DNA of 64,000 bases from Flavobacteriaceae bacterium (GTDB lineage: Bacteria > Bacteroidota > Bacteroidia > Flavobacteriales > Flavobacteriaceae): the NCBI GenBank assembly GCA_017852075.1, contig JAFMLQ010000004.1, forward strand, positions 1 through 64,000. The letters run 5' to 3'. Under the pieces are notes generated by a model that made no database searches, was not told the DNA's origin, and was given only the letters and a program-made list of their open reading frames with translations. Numbering within the stretch: position 1 is the stretch's first letter; every line of letters begins with the position of its first letter. The position numbers were made by a program, and so were the translations under genes. Shown here piece by piece: positions 48,858 to 58,529 of this stretch.

Positions 48858-50124
48858 GCGGGTCCTTTAATTTTCCAATTGATTTTCCTACGATCATGGA
48901 GACGGCTGCATCACCCGTAACATTGACGATGGTTCGGCACATATCCAAAGGGCGGTCTATGGCAAAAATCAACGCCAAACCCGCTTCGGGAATCCCTGCT
49001 TGAGCCAGTACTATAACTAGCATGACAATCCCTGCACTAGGAACAGCAGCTGTTCCAATAGAAGCCAATGTTGCAGTAAAGACAATACCTAATTGAGCAG
49101 AAAGACTGAGGTCTAATCCAAAAGCCTGAGCAATAAAAACTGCGGCAACTCCTTGGTAAACTGAAGTGCCATCCATATTGATCGTTGCTCCTATGGGCAA
49201 AACAAAACTAGCCACCTCTTCATCTACTCCCAAATTGTCTTCTACACATTCCATGGTAATAGGCAGTGTAGCCGCACTGGAGCTGGTTGAAAATGCCAAC
49301 AATTGTGCAGGAGCGATTCCCCGCATAAAAAAATCAGCTTTCCGCTTAGTGAAAATGCGGACAATAATGATATAAACCACGATCATTGCTGCCAGACCCA
49401 ATAAAAGTGTAATTGCATATAGGGCTAAAGCTTGAAATAACTCTAAACTAGGTGCTTCTACCACCAAAGCTGCTAGTAATGCAAATACGCCATAAGGCGC
49501 TGCAAGCATAATCAAATCAATAAGTTTGAGAATGATGACATTAAAAGAATCAAAGAATTTTTTAACCGGTTTGACTTTTTTGCTGGGCAACAAAATCATA
49601 CCGATACCAAAAAACAGGGCAAAGAAGATTACTTGCAACATATTGCGGTTGTTAGAAGCAGCCAAAAAGATATTGGAAGGAACCACATCTACCAAAGCCT
49701 GTAAAGGTCCTGATTCTTGTTGTTTGGCTGCCGCAGCTTTCTTGGCTTGTGTGTCAGAAGCATAAGCTTCGACCAATTCATTTCGAGTTTCGATGCTAAT
49801 TGATTTCCCAGGTTGGATTACATTCACTAAAATTAACCCGATGGTTACAGCTGTCAAAGTTGTTATTAGGTAGGTGATGATAGTACGACCACCCATTTGG
49901 GACAATTTGGAAATGTCTTTTAAATCTGATACTCCTTTGATTAAAGAAGCGAGGATTAGAGGTACTGCAATAAGTTTTAAGAGGTTGATGAAAATGGTGC
50001 CAAAGGGCTTGATATAGTCTGAAATAAACTGACTTCCATGGGGAACATAGGAGAGGAAAAGTCCAAAAAGAACCCCCAGCCCCATTCCAATTAAAATTTT
50101 CCAGTGCAATGCTAGTTTTTTCAT
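48847..50124 (-). CDS. Dicarboxylate/amino acid:cation symporter
   Basis: A 425-residue DAACS (GltP/GltPh-like) transporter. I place the start at the ATG at 50124 ([17 protein letters not shown]); the frame extends to 50169 but would overlap aroC. Hairpin and substrate motifs are visible: [14 protein letters not shown] near 278-291 and [14 protein letters not shown] near 315-328, with [18 protein letters not shown] near 388-405. The MDGTS and DxxRTxxNVxGD patterns bind acidic amino acids or dicarboxylates with sodium or protons. Specificity between glutamate, aspartate and succinate is not decided. It starts 4 bp after the aroC stop. Confidence 0.93.
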   Translation of the reverse strand: MKKLALHWKILIGMGLGVLFGLFLSYVPHGSQFISDYIKPFGTIFINLLKLIAVPLILASLIKGVSDLKDISKLSQMGGRTIITYLITTLTAVTIGLILVNVIQPGKSISIETRNELVEAYASDTQAKKAAAAKQQESGPLQALVDVVPSNIFLAASNNRNMLQVIFFALFFGIGMILLPSKKVKPVKKFFDSFNVIILKLIDLIMLAAPYGVFALLAALVVEAPSLELFQALALYAITLLLGLAAMIVVYIIIVRIFTKRKADFFMRGIAPAQLLAFSTSSSAATLPITMECVEDNLGVDEEVASFVLPIGATINMDGTSVYQGVAAVFIAQAFGLDLSLSAQLGIVFTATLASIGTAAVPSAGIVMLVIVLAQAGIPEAGLALIFAIDRPLDMCRTIVNVTGDAAVSMIVGKSIGKLKDPPTS

Positions 50125-50128
50125 ATGT

Positions 50129-51193
50129 TTAAATTTTATTGGTGCGTTTACGAAGACTAAAATCAGCAAGAACTAATGCCGCCATCGCTTCCACAATAGG
50201 TACCGCACGAGGTACAACACAAGGATCGTGTCTTCCTTTGCCTTGCATAGATACTTGTTCTCCTTTAGAGTTTATCGTTTGTTGATTTTGCATAATGGTG
50301 GCAACGGGCTTAAAGGCAACATTGAAGTAAATGTCCATACCATTGGAAACACCTCCCTGGATACCTCCTGATCGGTTGGTTTGAGTTGTTCCATCAGAAT
50401 TAAATAAATCATTGTGTTCGCTGCCTTTCATTTGAGTGCCTAAAAAACCACTACCGTATTCAAAACCTTTTACAGCATTGATAGATAGCATGGCTTTCCC
50501 TAGTTCTGCATGGAGCTTGTCAAATGCTGGCTCTCCTAGCCCTACTGGAACATTTTTGATAATACAGGTCACTACTCCTCCAATCGTATCTCCTTCTTTT
50601 CGAATTTGCTTGATTAAAGATTCCATTGCAGCTGCCATTTTAATATCAGGACAACGAACCGGGTTTTCCTCCACATAAGACAAATCTACTTCGGAAGGAT
50701 GGGTGTCTAAAGAAAGCTTACCCACTGCAGAAACATAAGCATTTATGGACATAGGAGCTAAAAACTGCTTGGCTATAGCACCCGCGACAACACGGCTTGC
50801 AGTTTCTCGTGCAGAACTTCTCCCTCCCCCTCTATAATCGCGAATACCGTATTTTTCGTCATAAACATAATCGGCATGTGAAGGTCGATAATAGTCTTTG
50901 ATATGCGAATAGTCTTTGGATTTTTGATTGGTGTTATGAATCGCGAAACCTATAGGAGTTCCCGTAGTTTTTCCTTCAAATATTCCAGAAAAAATGGTCA
51001 CCTCATCGGGTTCTTTACGCTGAGTTACAATAGCAGACTGCCCAGGTTTCCTTCGATTTAAATCCAGTTGAATGGCATTTAAATCCAGTTGAATCCCTGA
51101 GGGACAGCCGTCGATCACCCCTCCGATAGCCGGACCATGTGATTCTCCAAATGTGGCAAGTTTAAAAAGGGTGCCAAAAGTGTTGCCTGACAT
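50129..51193 (-). CDS. aroC: Chorismate synthase
   Basis: A 354-residue FMN-dependent enzyme that makes chorismate, precursor of aromatic amino acids. [20 protein letters not shown] near 3-22, [20 protein letters not shown] near 119-138 and [20 protein letters not shown] near 321-340 are the three family signatures. Residues 34-45 read [12 protein letters not shown], from a perfect 18-base direct repeat (51056-51073 and 51077-51094); the segment has the same length as in E. coli AroC, so the frame is intact. It has its own TAnnTTTG box and is 4 bp from the symporter gene. Confidence 0.97.
   Translation of the reverse strand: MSGNTFGTLFKLATFGESHGPAIGGVIDGCPSGIQLDLNAIQLDLNRRKPGQSAIVTQRKEPDEVTIFSGIFEGKTTGTPIGFAIHNTNQKSKDYSHIKDYYRPSHADYVYDEKYGIRDYRGGGRSSARETASRVVAGAIAKQFLAPMSINAYVSAVGKLSLDTHPSEVDLSYVEENPVRCPDIKMAAAMESLIKQIRKEGDTIGGVVTCIIKNVPVGLGEPAFDKLHAELGKAMLSINAVKGFEYGSGFLGTQMKGSEHNDLFNSDGTTQTNRSGGIQGGVSNGMDIYFNVAFKPVATIMQNQQTINSKGEQVSMQGKGRHDPCVVPRAVPIVEAMAALVLADFSLRKRTNKI
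51056..51094 (-). repeat. In-frame 18-bp direct repeat within aroC
   Basis: The plus-strand sequence ATTTAAATCCAGTTGAAT occurs twice, at 51056-51073 and 51077-51094, with a 3-base spacer. The period is 21 bp or seven codons, encoding QLDLN twice. It lies within the alpha-helical region after the first signature. Confidence 0.9.
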
Positions 51194-51221
51194 ACATTCA
51201 ATTATAAGCTCAAAGATAAAG

Positions 51222-51229
51222 GTATTGTT
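51222..51229 (-). promoter_or_regulatory. TAnnTTTG promoter box for aroC
   Basis: On the minus strand it reads TATCTTTG, 28 nt before the ATG at 51193. The aroC-symporter pair could be expressed from it. Confidence 0.45.
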
Positions 51230-51289
51230 TGGAAAGTCTTTTGGAGTTTAATTTTTTTTAACCTTCCGAGTCTTAAAACAGCTTATTAA

Positions 51290-54184
51290 TCAAACCAACG
51301 CACGTCTTAAAATTGTAATGGGATGTAAACTTTCCCGCTGAGTACCGTCTAAAATTTGGTGACGACAACTGGTTCCATTTGCAGCAATCAATACTTCTGC
51401 TGCTGCATTTCGGACTGCTGGAAACAAACGCTCCTCACCTACCTGCATGCTGATCTCATAGTGTTCTTTTTCATAGCCAAAAGAGCCCGCCATACCACAG
51501 CATCCTGTGTTGAGTAAACGCACAGTGTAATTTTTAGGAAGGTTTAAGATCTGAAACGTTTCCGAGGGGTTACCTAAAGCCTTTTGATAACAATGGGCAT
51601 GAATTTTAACTTCTTTTGCTACAGTATGAAATTGATCTGCTTTAAGATTTCCTGCTTTTAATTCATTTGCCAAAAAAGATTCCAAAGGCAGACAATTTTG
51701 AGCCAATTCTTTTGCAGCCACAGGATCACTAGCCAATTTTAGATACTCATCAGTAAAGGTGTAAATAGCGGAAGGCTCTATGCCCACTAGGGGTGTCTCT
51801 GATGAAATACAATTTCGATATAATGCAATATTGCGATCTGCACATGCTTTAGCTTGTTTCAAAAAACCTTTGGAAATATAGGTACGTCCACTTTCCGTGG
51901 GAGGCAACATATGAACTTGATATCCCAAGCCTTCTAAAAGCGTCAAAGCATCGGCACCAATTTCAGTATCGTTATAATTGGTAAATTCGTCTAAATATAA
52001 ATAAACACTTCTATTTGAATGTGTTATTTTTCTATTTTTCAATGTTTTATAAAATGATTTTTTAAGTTTAGGAACGCTTCTTTTTAGGGCAATACCCATA
52101 CTTGATTTGATTTCATCTCCAATAATGGGAGTATTTAAAATCGCATTTTGTAAACTCCGTACAGGTTGTGCAATGTGATTCAATCGGCCGAAATATGCAA
52201 AGATCTTATCACGCAAGGAACTTCCGTGTGTCTTTTGATATTGATACAAAAATTCGGCTTTGTAAGTTGCGATATCAACACTACTAGGGCATTCTGTTGC
52301 ACAGGCCTTACAGCTCAAACAAAGATCCATGACTTCTTTTAACTCCTTTTGGTCAAATGCATTTACTTTTTTATTTTGTGTCAATACCGTCCGTAACACA
52401 TTGGCACGTCCACGGGTATTGTGTTTTTCATCCCTAGTCGCACGATAACTGGGACACATGACTCCCGAAGGCTGTACCGAACGACATTTTCCAGCCCCAT
52501 TACACTTTTCAGCAGCCCTTAGAATACCCTGATCGTCAGAAAAGTCAAAAGCTGTATTAAATTCAGGGGTTTGGTTAAGTTCCGTGCGTAAGTTTTGATC
52601 CATAGGAAGTGGATTGACGATCTTGCCAGGATTGAAGATGGAATTGGGGTCGAATACTTTTTTAACTTTTAGGAATAATTCATAATTAGCATCTCCGACC
52701 ACAATCGGTATAAATTCGGAACGCACTATTCCATCCCCATGCTCACCACTTAGAGAGCCTTTGTATTTTTTAACCAATTTTGCAACAGCCAGTGTAATAG
52801 CTCGAAAGTCCTGAACTCCTTTTTTGGATTTGAGATTCAGTATGGGGCGTAGGTGTAATTCTCCTGCACCTGCATGTGCGTAATACACCACCTCTTGCTG
52901 AAACTGTACCATGAGCTTTTGAAACTCCTCAATATAGGCTGCCAATTTTGGTAAAGGAACCGCGGTATCCTCAATACAAGCCACCGCCTTATCATCACCC
53001 ACCATGTTTCCCAACAGTCCTAATCCTGCATGGCGTAATTCATTTGCCAAATCAATTTCATCGCCCCAAAGAGGGACAGCAGCGTAGGCCAACTGTTGCT
53101 TATTCACTTGATCTTCCAGACGTGCTAATTGAGCCTTTAACTCTTCCTTATCTTCATGTCGCAATTCCAAAAGCAGTATTGCTTTCGGGTCATCTTGAAG
53201 GAAGAATCTGTTTTTTTGATACCCAGGGTGGTCCTTGGTACAATCTAAAATGGTCTTGTCGATTAATTCACATGTGTATAGATGGTTTTGCATTACAGGT
53301 GCCACAGCTTTCATGGCTTCTGAAATACTTTTGAAATGCAAAACCAACATCACAGTGTTTTTGGGAGGAAGGGGATCTAGCTCCAGTGTAATCGCAGTTG
53401 TAAAAGCAAGTGTCCCTTCACTTCCTGCTAAAAGTTTAGAAAGATTTAATGGCATTCCTTCGGACTTAAAAGGCTGCATCTTGATCAATTCATCTACCGC
53501 ATAGCCCGTATTGCGTCGGTGAATACTTGCTTCTGGAAAATCCTTTATTATATCTTCTTGAACTTCTCTTTTAGAAAGCAATTCGAGAAAGGTTTTATAA
53601 ATATTCCCTTCTAGGGTTTGAGTGGCTTTTTTTTGCTTGAGTTGTGTTTCAGAACAGTCTTCAAAATGAGCCAAACTACCATCTGATAGTACTACTTCTA
53701 GAGCACTCACTTTGTCTCGGGTTACTCCGTAACGAATCGAAGTAGTTCCTGAAGAATTGTTTCCCACCATTCCCCCTAACAAACAGAATTGTGAAGTGGA
53801 TGTATTGGGTCCAAAAAACAAACCCTTTTCAGCCAAATATCGATTTAATGTATCTCTGTTAACACCCGGTTGAACGGTTACTCTTTTGTTTTCTACATCA
53901 AAATCTAGAATTTTAGTAAAATATTTTGATACATCAACCACAATTCCAGTACCTACACATTGACCTGCAAGAGAGGTTCCTGCTGCACGTGGAATAAGGC
54001 TCGTTTGGTGTTCTTGGGCAAAGGCTATTAGCTTTTGAAGATCTGTAATGGTTTTGGGAAAAGCGACTGCTAGTGGGAGTATTTTATAAACTGAAGCATC
54101 AGTGGCGTAAAGGGTTAGGTGAAGTGAATCCCATTCAAGATTGCCTTCCAAGGCTTCGTTCAGTTGTTCTAATTTTTTCTGCAC
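51290..54184 (-). CDS. FAD/Fe-S dehydrogenase, YdiJ-like (probable D-2-hydroxyglutarate dehydrogenase)
   Basis: A 964-residue fusion of a GlcD-like flavin half and a GlcF-like iron-sulfur half. The FAD-binding PCMH domain (about 30-210) has PRAAGTSLAGQCVG near 65-79, and the oxidase cap follows (about 240-520) with the HxH-like GELHLRP and the catalytic GSLSGEHGDG near 470-479. The C-terminal part has CNGAGKCR near 557-564, a 4Fe-4S site CLSCKACATECPS near 622-634 and a CCG-type site NTGCCGMAGSFGYE near 890-903. This layout matches E. coli YdiJ, which oxidises D-2-hydroxyglutarate. Its place near the DUF1338 gene supports that substrate, though D-lactate or glycolate are alternatives. No signal peptide. 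Confidence 0.85.
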   Translation of the reverse strand: MQKKLEQLNEALEGNLEWDSLHLTLYATDASVYKILPLAVAFPKTITDLQKLIAFAQEHQTSLIPRAAGTSLAGQCVGTGIVVDVSKYFTKILDFDVENKRVTVQPGVNRDTLNRYLAEKGLFFGPNTSTSQFCLLGGMVGNNSSGTTSIRYGVTRDKVSALEVVLSDGSLAHFEDCSETQLKQKKATQTLEGNIYKTFLELLSKREVQEDIIKDFPEASIHRRNTGYAVDELIKMQPFKSEGMPLNLSKLLAGSEGTLAFTTAITLELDPLPPKNTVMLVLHFKSISEAMKAVAPVMQNHLYTCELIDKTILDCTKDHPGYQKNRFFLQDDPKAILLLELRHEDKEELKAQLARLEDQVNKQQLAYAAVPLWGDEIDLANELRHAGLGLLGNMVGDDKAVACIEDTAVPLPKLAAYIEEFQKLMVQFQQEVVYYAHAGAGELHLRPILNLKSKKGVQDFRAITLAVAKLVKKYKGSLSGEHGDGIVRSEFIPIVVGDANYELFLKVKKVFDPNSIFNPGKIVNPLPMDQNLRTELNQTPEFNTAFDFSDDQGILRAAEKCNGAGKCRSVQPSGVMCPSYRATRDEKHNTRGRANVLRTVLTQNKKVNAFDQKELKEVMDLCLSCKACATECPSSVDIATYKAEFLYQYQKTHGSSLRDKIFAYFGRLNHIAQPVRSLQNAILNTPIIGDEIKSSMGIALKRSVPKLKKSFYKTLKNRKITHSNRSVYLYLDEFTNYNDTEIGADALTLLEGLGYQVHMLPPTESGRTYISKGFLKQAKACADRNIALYRNCISSETPLVGIEPSAIYTFTDEYLKLASDPVAAKELAQNCLPLESFLANELKAGNLKADQFHTVAKEVKIHAHCYQKALGNPSETFQILNLPKNYTVRLLNTGCCGMAGSFGYEKEHYEISMQVGEERLFPAVRNAAAEVLIAANGTSCRHQILDGTQRESLHPITILRRALV

Positions 54185-54288
54185 CTCGTTCTATTCTTCT
54201 ACTTCAATAAATATTTTATAAAGCTAAAATACACATTAGTTTCCCATTTCCCTGCAATTGTTTAATTTAGCCGTCATACAAACAGATT

Positions 54289-55401
54289 ATGAACAAGAAA
54301 TTAATTATACTGATGACTCTTGGCCTATTGGTTTCAAGCTGTCAAAATAACTCAACTACATTAAAAATTAAAGGCGCTGCTGATTTGGACGACAATAGTA
54401 CAATCTATCATATCGTTGCAGACCTGAATAATCAACCCACAACTTTGGATACTTTAACGGTAAACAAAGGGGTATTTAATCTTGTTACTGAGATAGCAGA
54501 GCCCAATATTCATTTTCTTCAAATTGCTGGGCAACAAGGTAGTTTTCCTTTTATAGCAGAATCGGGAACGGTCACTATTGAACTTTACAAGGATAGTCTA
54601 GGACTCTCTAAAGCTACAGGAACCCAGTCCAACGATGATTTTATGCGCTATAAATCAGAAACTAAAGTCTATATCGAATCTTTAAACGCAATTGGCAATG
54701 ATCTTCAACAAGCCATGATTTTGAAAGACTCTTTAATGGCCGATGATCTTCAGCAGCAATATCAAGATGTAAGGGATCAAATTCAACAATATGAAATTGA
54801 TTTTATCAAGTCGTCTTCCAATTCGTTGATTTCAATTTTAATTTTAGAACGCCTTGTTGCCAACAAGGTTATTCCTATCAATGAGGCAAATGACATGTTT
54901 GAATTGTTGAGTGATCGAATAAAGAACACACGTTCAGGTCGTGCTATTCAAAAGCAATTTGACGAACCGCCCAAGGCAGAGGTAGGTCAAGTAGCTCCTA
55001 CTTTTGAGGGGCCAAGTCCAGAAGGTGCTCAATTTGCATTGGAAAATGGATTGGGCAAGGTCACGATTATTGATTTTTGGGCCAGCTGGTGTCGTCCATG
55101 TAGGGTTGAAAATCCAAATCTAGTTCAACTTTATCGTTCCAATAAAGATCGGGGTTTACGTATCGTAGGGGTCTCTTTAGATAAAGAAAAAAACAAATGG
55201 ATTCAAGCTATAAAAGACGATGGTTTAGTTTGGAATCATGTATCCAATCTACAATTTTGGAACGATCCTATTGCAAAGTTGTATAAAGTATCTGCCATTC
55301 CAGCTACCTTTATTCTTGATGATAAAGGGGTCATAATTGCTCGAGACCTTAGAGGTATAGAATTATACAACAAGGTTGAGGAGCTTCTGAGCAAAATGTA
55401 A
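54289..55401 (+). CDS. TlpA-family disulfide reductase lipoprotein with DUF4369-like N-terminus
   Basis: A 370-residue lipoprotein with lipobox VSSC (Cys18). The N-terminal part (about 25-120) resembles DUF4369 and precedes a helical linker (about 120-220). The C-terminal thioredoxin domain (about 230-370) has the redox site WASWCRPC (Cys268, Cys271) and a cis-Pro context VSAIPATFILD near 342-352, so unlike the protein at 364 it should be an active thiol-disulfide oxidoreductase in the periplasm. It lies between the YdiJ-like gene and the lysine operon on the opposite strand. Confidence 0.91.
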   Translation: MNKKLIILMTLGLLVSSCQNNSTTLKIKGAADLDDNSTIYHIVADLNNQPTTLDTLTVNKGVFNLVTEIAEPNIHFLQIAGQQGSFPFIAESGTVTIELYKDSLGLSKATGTQSNDDFMRYKSETKVYIESLNAIGNDLQQAMILKDSLMADDLQQQYQDVRDQIQQYEIDFIKSSSNSLISILILERLVANKVIPINEANDMFELLSDRIKNTRSGRAIQKQFDEPPKAEVGQVAPTFEGPSPEGAQFALENGLGKVTIIDFWASWCRPCRVENPNLVQLYRSNKDRGLRIVGVSLDKEKNKWIQAIKDDGLVWNHVSNLQFWNDPIAKLYKVSAIPATFILDDKGVIIARDLRGIELYNKVEELLSKM

Positions 55402-55404
55402 TTT

Positions 55405-56058
55405 CTATTTCTGGTTGCGATATAACAACACTCCAGCCAAGATGAGAGTTACACTCAAAATTCCCAGCATCAATAGAGAGGTATAAATTACCTCAAAATT
55501 AAAGAGTATTGTCATCAGAATACCTCCGATTGCTCCTCCAAAATGTGCTGTATGGCCAATGTTATCGTTCTGTACTTTCATGCCATATAACGTATAGATC
55601 ATATATCCTATTCCAAACAGATAACCCGGTATGGGAATAGGAATGAAAAAGAGCATCATTTCCAATTCTGGATATAAAAGCAAGGCACTAAACAACACCC
55701 CCGTTACCGCTCCACTTGCTCCTACTGCGATATAGTTCGGTTGTTTACTGTGAAATGCAAAGGCAAAACCATTTCCTGCTATCAAGCTCCCGAAATAAAG
55801 CAATACAAAAGGAATTGACCCTAGGGAATACACCACAAAAGAGACAAAAAAGTAAAAGGTTATCATGTTAAACAACAAATGGGTTGTGTTTACATGCAGA
55901 AAAGCAGAGGTCAATAATCGGAAATACTCTCCTTGATTGATTTTCTTAATTTCAAAACGATACTTGTCAAAAAAATGTTCCTGTTTAAAACCTATCAAAC
56001 TGATAATCACATTGGCCGCCAAGATGAGTAAACCTATAAATGGAATGTTTTCTAGCAT
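55405..56058 (-). CDS. Rhomboid family intramembrane protease
   Basis: A 217-residue membrane protein with six predicted helices. The catalytic pair is present: Ser115 in GASGAVTG and His172 in AHFGG, and the ARFLHxNxxHLxxN-like element is seen as SAFLHVNTTHLLFNM near 51-65. Its substrate is not known. It starts 5 bp after the aldehyde dehydrogenase gene's stop on the same strand, so it should share that transcript. Confidence 0.9.
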   Translation of the reverse strand: MLENIPFIGLLILAANVIISLIGFKQEHFFDKYRFEIKKINQGEYFRLLTSAFLHVNTTHLLFNMITFYFFVSFVVYSLGSIPFVLLYFGSLIAGNGFAFAFHSKQPNYIAVGASGAVTGVLFSALLLYPELEMMLFFIPIPIPGYLFGIGYMIYTLYGMKVQNDNIGHTAHFGGAIGGILMTILFNFEVIYTSLLMLGILSVTLILAGVLLYRNQK

Positions 56059-56063
56059 AAAGT

Positions 56064-57596
56064 CTAAAGGTCAAATACAATGCCTTGAGCCAAAGGAAGT
56101 GCATCTGAAAAGTTTAAGGTATTGGTTTGTCTGCGCATATAGACTTTCCAGGCATCGGAACCGCTCTCACGTCCTCCTCCTGTTTCTTTTTCACCGCCGA
56201 AAGCACCTCCAATTTCAGCACCCGAAGTACCAATATTGACATTGGCAATTCCACAGTCACTTCCCCAGTGCGATAAAAAGGTTTCTGTTTCGCGCATGTT
56301 GAGTGACATGATTGAGGAAGATAGTCCTTGTTTTACCTCATTTTGAATGGCGATTGCTTCTTCTAATTCACCCTCGTATTTCATAAGATAAAGAATAGGT
56401 GCAAAAGTTTCTTTGTGAACAATGTTTGCATCGTGCGAAATAATAGCCACAGCAGGTTTCACATAACATCCGCTACCGTACTCATCGGAAGAGAGTGTGC
56501 CTCCAGAAACGAGCCAGCTTCCTCCTTCTGCATCCACTTGAGCCAATGCATCCTCATACATAGCAACAGCATCAGTATCAATCAAAGGACCTACATGATT
56601 TTTTTCATTTAAAGGGTTCCCAATTTGCAATTGCTGATAGGCTTTGCGTAATACTTCAGAAAACGCATCAAAAATAGACTCATGTACGATGAGTCTTCTC
56701 GTAGAAGTACAACGCTGTCCACAGGTCCCCACTGCCCCAAAAACAGCTGCTCTCATGGCAGTATCTAGGTCTGCACTAGGTGTAATGATTATGGCATTAT
56801 TTCCTCCAAGTTCCAAAAGTGATTTTCCCAGTCGTGCTCCTACGCGTTGAGCTACATCTTTTCCCATTCTAGTAGATCCAGTAGCTGACAATAAAGCAAT
56901 ACGCTGATCCTCTGCCATCCACTTGCCAACCTCTGCGCCCCCATTGAGAACACAAGAAACTCCTTCTGGGATATTATTTTCTTGGAGAACTTCTGCGATG
57001 ATATTTTGACAAGCAATACTGCACAAAGGAGTCTTTTCACTAGGCTTCCACACACAAACATTACCACAAACCCAAGCCAAAGCCACATTCCAGCTCCAAA
57101 CTGCTACAGGAAAGTTAAAGGCTGAAATAATCCCTACTATTCCTAAAGGATGATATTGCTCGTACAAACGATGCGAAGGCCGTTCCGATGTCATGGTCAC
57201 GCCGTGTAATTGCCTAGAAAGTCCTACAGCAAAATCACAAATATCAATCATCTCTTGTACTTCTCCCAAACCCTCTTGGAGGGATTTTCCCATTTCCCAC
57301 GAAACCAATTGTCCCAGGTCTGATTTTTTCTCCCGGAGTTTATTTCCAAATTGACGCACCAATTCTCCTCGTTGTGGTGCTGGGATTTTCCGAAAATGCA
57401 AAAATGCGTGTTCAGCTCGTTCAATAAGGTCATCATAATCTTCTACAGAAGCCGTCTGAACGTTACCCAATAAACTTCCATCTACTGGGCTGTAGGAAGC
57501 TATACCAGGTCCCGATCCCATCCACTCTCTGCCTGTACTACAACCCTTTTGTTCAGATTCGACGGCTAAATTCTTTAAAATTGTTTTGATGGACAT
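56064..57596 (-). CDS. Alpha-aminoadipic semialdehyde dehydrogenase (ALDH7 type)
   Basis: A 510-residue aldehyde dehydrogenase closest to ALDH7A1/AmaB, which oxidises 2-aminoadipate 6-semialdehyde (in equilibrium with piperideine-6-carboxylate) to 2-aminoadipate. Catalytic Glu262 (LELGGNNA) and Cys296 (GQRCTSTRR) are intact, with ATGSTRMGKDVAQRVGARLG near 238-257 and GTSGAEIGGAFGGEKETGGG near 450-470, a pattern typical of ALDH7. Length is normal. It lies in a run lysDH-like, DUF1338, ALDH7 and rhomboid, which supports a role in lysine breakdown. Confidence 0.92.
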   Translation of the reverse strand: MSIKTILKNLAVESEQKGCSTGREWMGSGPGIASYSPVDGSLLGNVQTASVEDYDDLIERAEHAFLHFRKIPAPQRGELVRQFGNKLREKKSDLGQLVSWEMGKSLQEGLGEVQEMIDICDFAVGLSRQLHGVTMTSERPSHRLYEQYHPLGIVGIISAFNFPVAVWSWNVALAWVCGNVCVWKPSEKTPLCSIACQNIIAEVLQENNIPEGVSCVLNGGAEVGKWMAEDQRIALLSATGSTRMGKDVAQRVGARLGKSLLELGGNNAIIITPSADLDTAMRAAVFGAVGTCGQRCTSTRRLIVHESIFDAFSEVLRKAYQQLQIGNPLNEKNHVGPLIDTDAVAMYEDALAQVDAEGGSWLVSGGTLSSDEYGSGCYVKPAVAIISHDANIVHKETFAPILYLMKYEGELEEAIAIQNEVKQGLSSSIMSLNMRETETFLSHWGSDCGIANVNIGTSGAEIGGAFGGEKETGGGRESGSDAWKVYMRRQTNTLNFSDALPLAQGIVFDL

Positions 57597-57602
57597 GAAT
57601 GT

Positions 57603-58484
57603 TTATTTTTTTAATTGTGAGGTAAAAGTACTTTCAAAAATGCGATCTGCATTAGCCGTTTCAAACCCCTCTCTGCGGTGTTCTCGTCGAAGCTCAGAAT
57701 TTTTTAAATGTGCAAATTCAGGAAGAGGGCTTCGCTCGGCAAACTCGACATAACTTCCGGCAATATCTCTTGATTTTTGATTTGCAAAAGAAGCGCGAAC
57801 CATATTGGCAACAGAACTACTCTGTCTTAAAAGTTGATCTCCACTGGTTTTAATTTCCCCTCCAGAAGTATTCAGTTGGATTCCAATTTCTTTTAAAAAA
57901 GCATTGAAAGCTTCCAATTGATTAAACGGCTCCGGTAGGGCATGCACACTAATGGTGTAATGGTTTAAATAATAACGGTTGTAGATTACCCAAGCTGCGT
58001 ATTCACTTTCTTTTAATAGCAATTCATAATCTTCAAGAGTGGGCAATTCCCAAAGTGGAGTTTGGAAATAGGTCGCAACGGCAGCTGCATCCTCTAAGTT
58101 TAGTGCATCTACTGGATCTGATGTGACCGTATCGGTATACGATCTAATGATATTTTGAGTAGATACCGATAGTTGATCCACTTTCAATTCACTAATAAAG
58201 ACCCGAGGCAAATCAGGGGTTGGAGGAGCAAACCAGTAGGCATCTAGCTTTTTGGCTTCGAAATGATAAAACTCTTTTCTTTGATAACCATGCCTCAAAA
58301 ATATCTTTTCAAATGAGGCGATTCCCAAATGGGGAACACCCATTGTTCGAAAGGCAACATGATCATTGATGATCTCGTTTTGATTGGTTACCATACCTTT
58401 GCGTACCATCGCATCAGTAATTTTTTTGACATCGGGTACACGTTTTACATATACTGCAAAAAGCGTATCCAAAATTTGGGTCAT
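57603..58484 (-). CDS. DUF1338 protein, 2-oxoadipate dioxygenase/decarboxylase-like
   Basis: A 293-residue protein of the DUF1338 family. In Pseudomonas putida the family member HglS turns 2-oxoadipate into D-2-hydroxyglutarate using Fe(II) and oxygen. Candidate metal ligands are His42 (NDHVAFRTMGV), His181 (HYTISVH) and Glu247 (GSYVEFAER); the spacing is only an analogy to HglS, which is longer (about 460 residues). I choose the ATG at 58484; a GTG at 58508 would add 8 residues. The gene lies between lysDH-like and ALDH7 genes with 6 bp to the latter, which supports the lysine role. Confidence 0.85.
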   Translation of the reverse strand: MTQILDTLFAVYVKRVPDVKKITDAMVRKGMVTNQNEIINDHVAFRTMGVPHLGIASFEKIFLRHGYQRKEFYHFEAKKLDAYWFAPPTPDLPRVFISELKVDQLSVSTQNIIRSYTDTVTSDPVDALNLEDAAAVATYFQTPLWELPTLEDYELLLKESEYAAWVIYNRYYLNHYTISVHALPEPFNQLEAFNAFLKEIGIQLNTSGGEIKTSGDQLLRQSSSVANMVRASFANQKSRDIAGSYVEFAERSPLPEFAHLKNSELRREHRREGFETANADRIFESTFTSQLKK

Positions 58485-58529
58485 GGTGGTCTTGCTTTGA
58501 AATTTCACAGAGATGTGTTTTTAGAATAT

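Noticed and set aside
50125-50169. Longer start for the dicarboxylate symporter
   Set aside because: It would overlap the end of aroC; the ATG at 50124 begins the usual MKKLALHW start.
51056-51094. Duplication in aroC as a disabling insertion
   Set aside because: The segment length equals that of other AroC proteins and the frame is intact.
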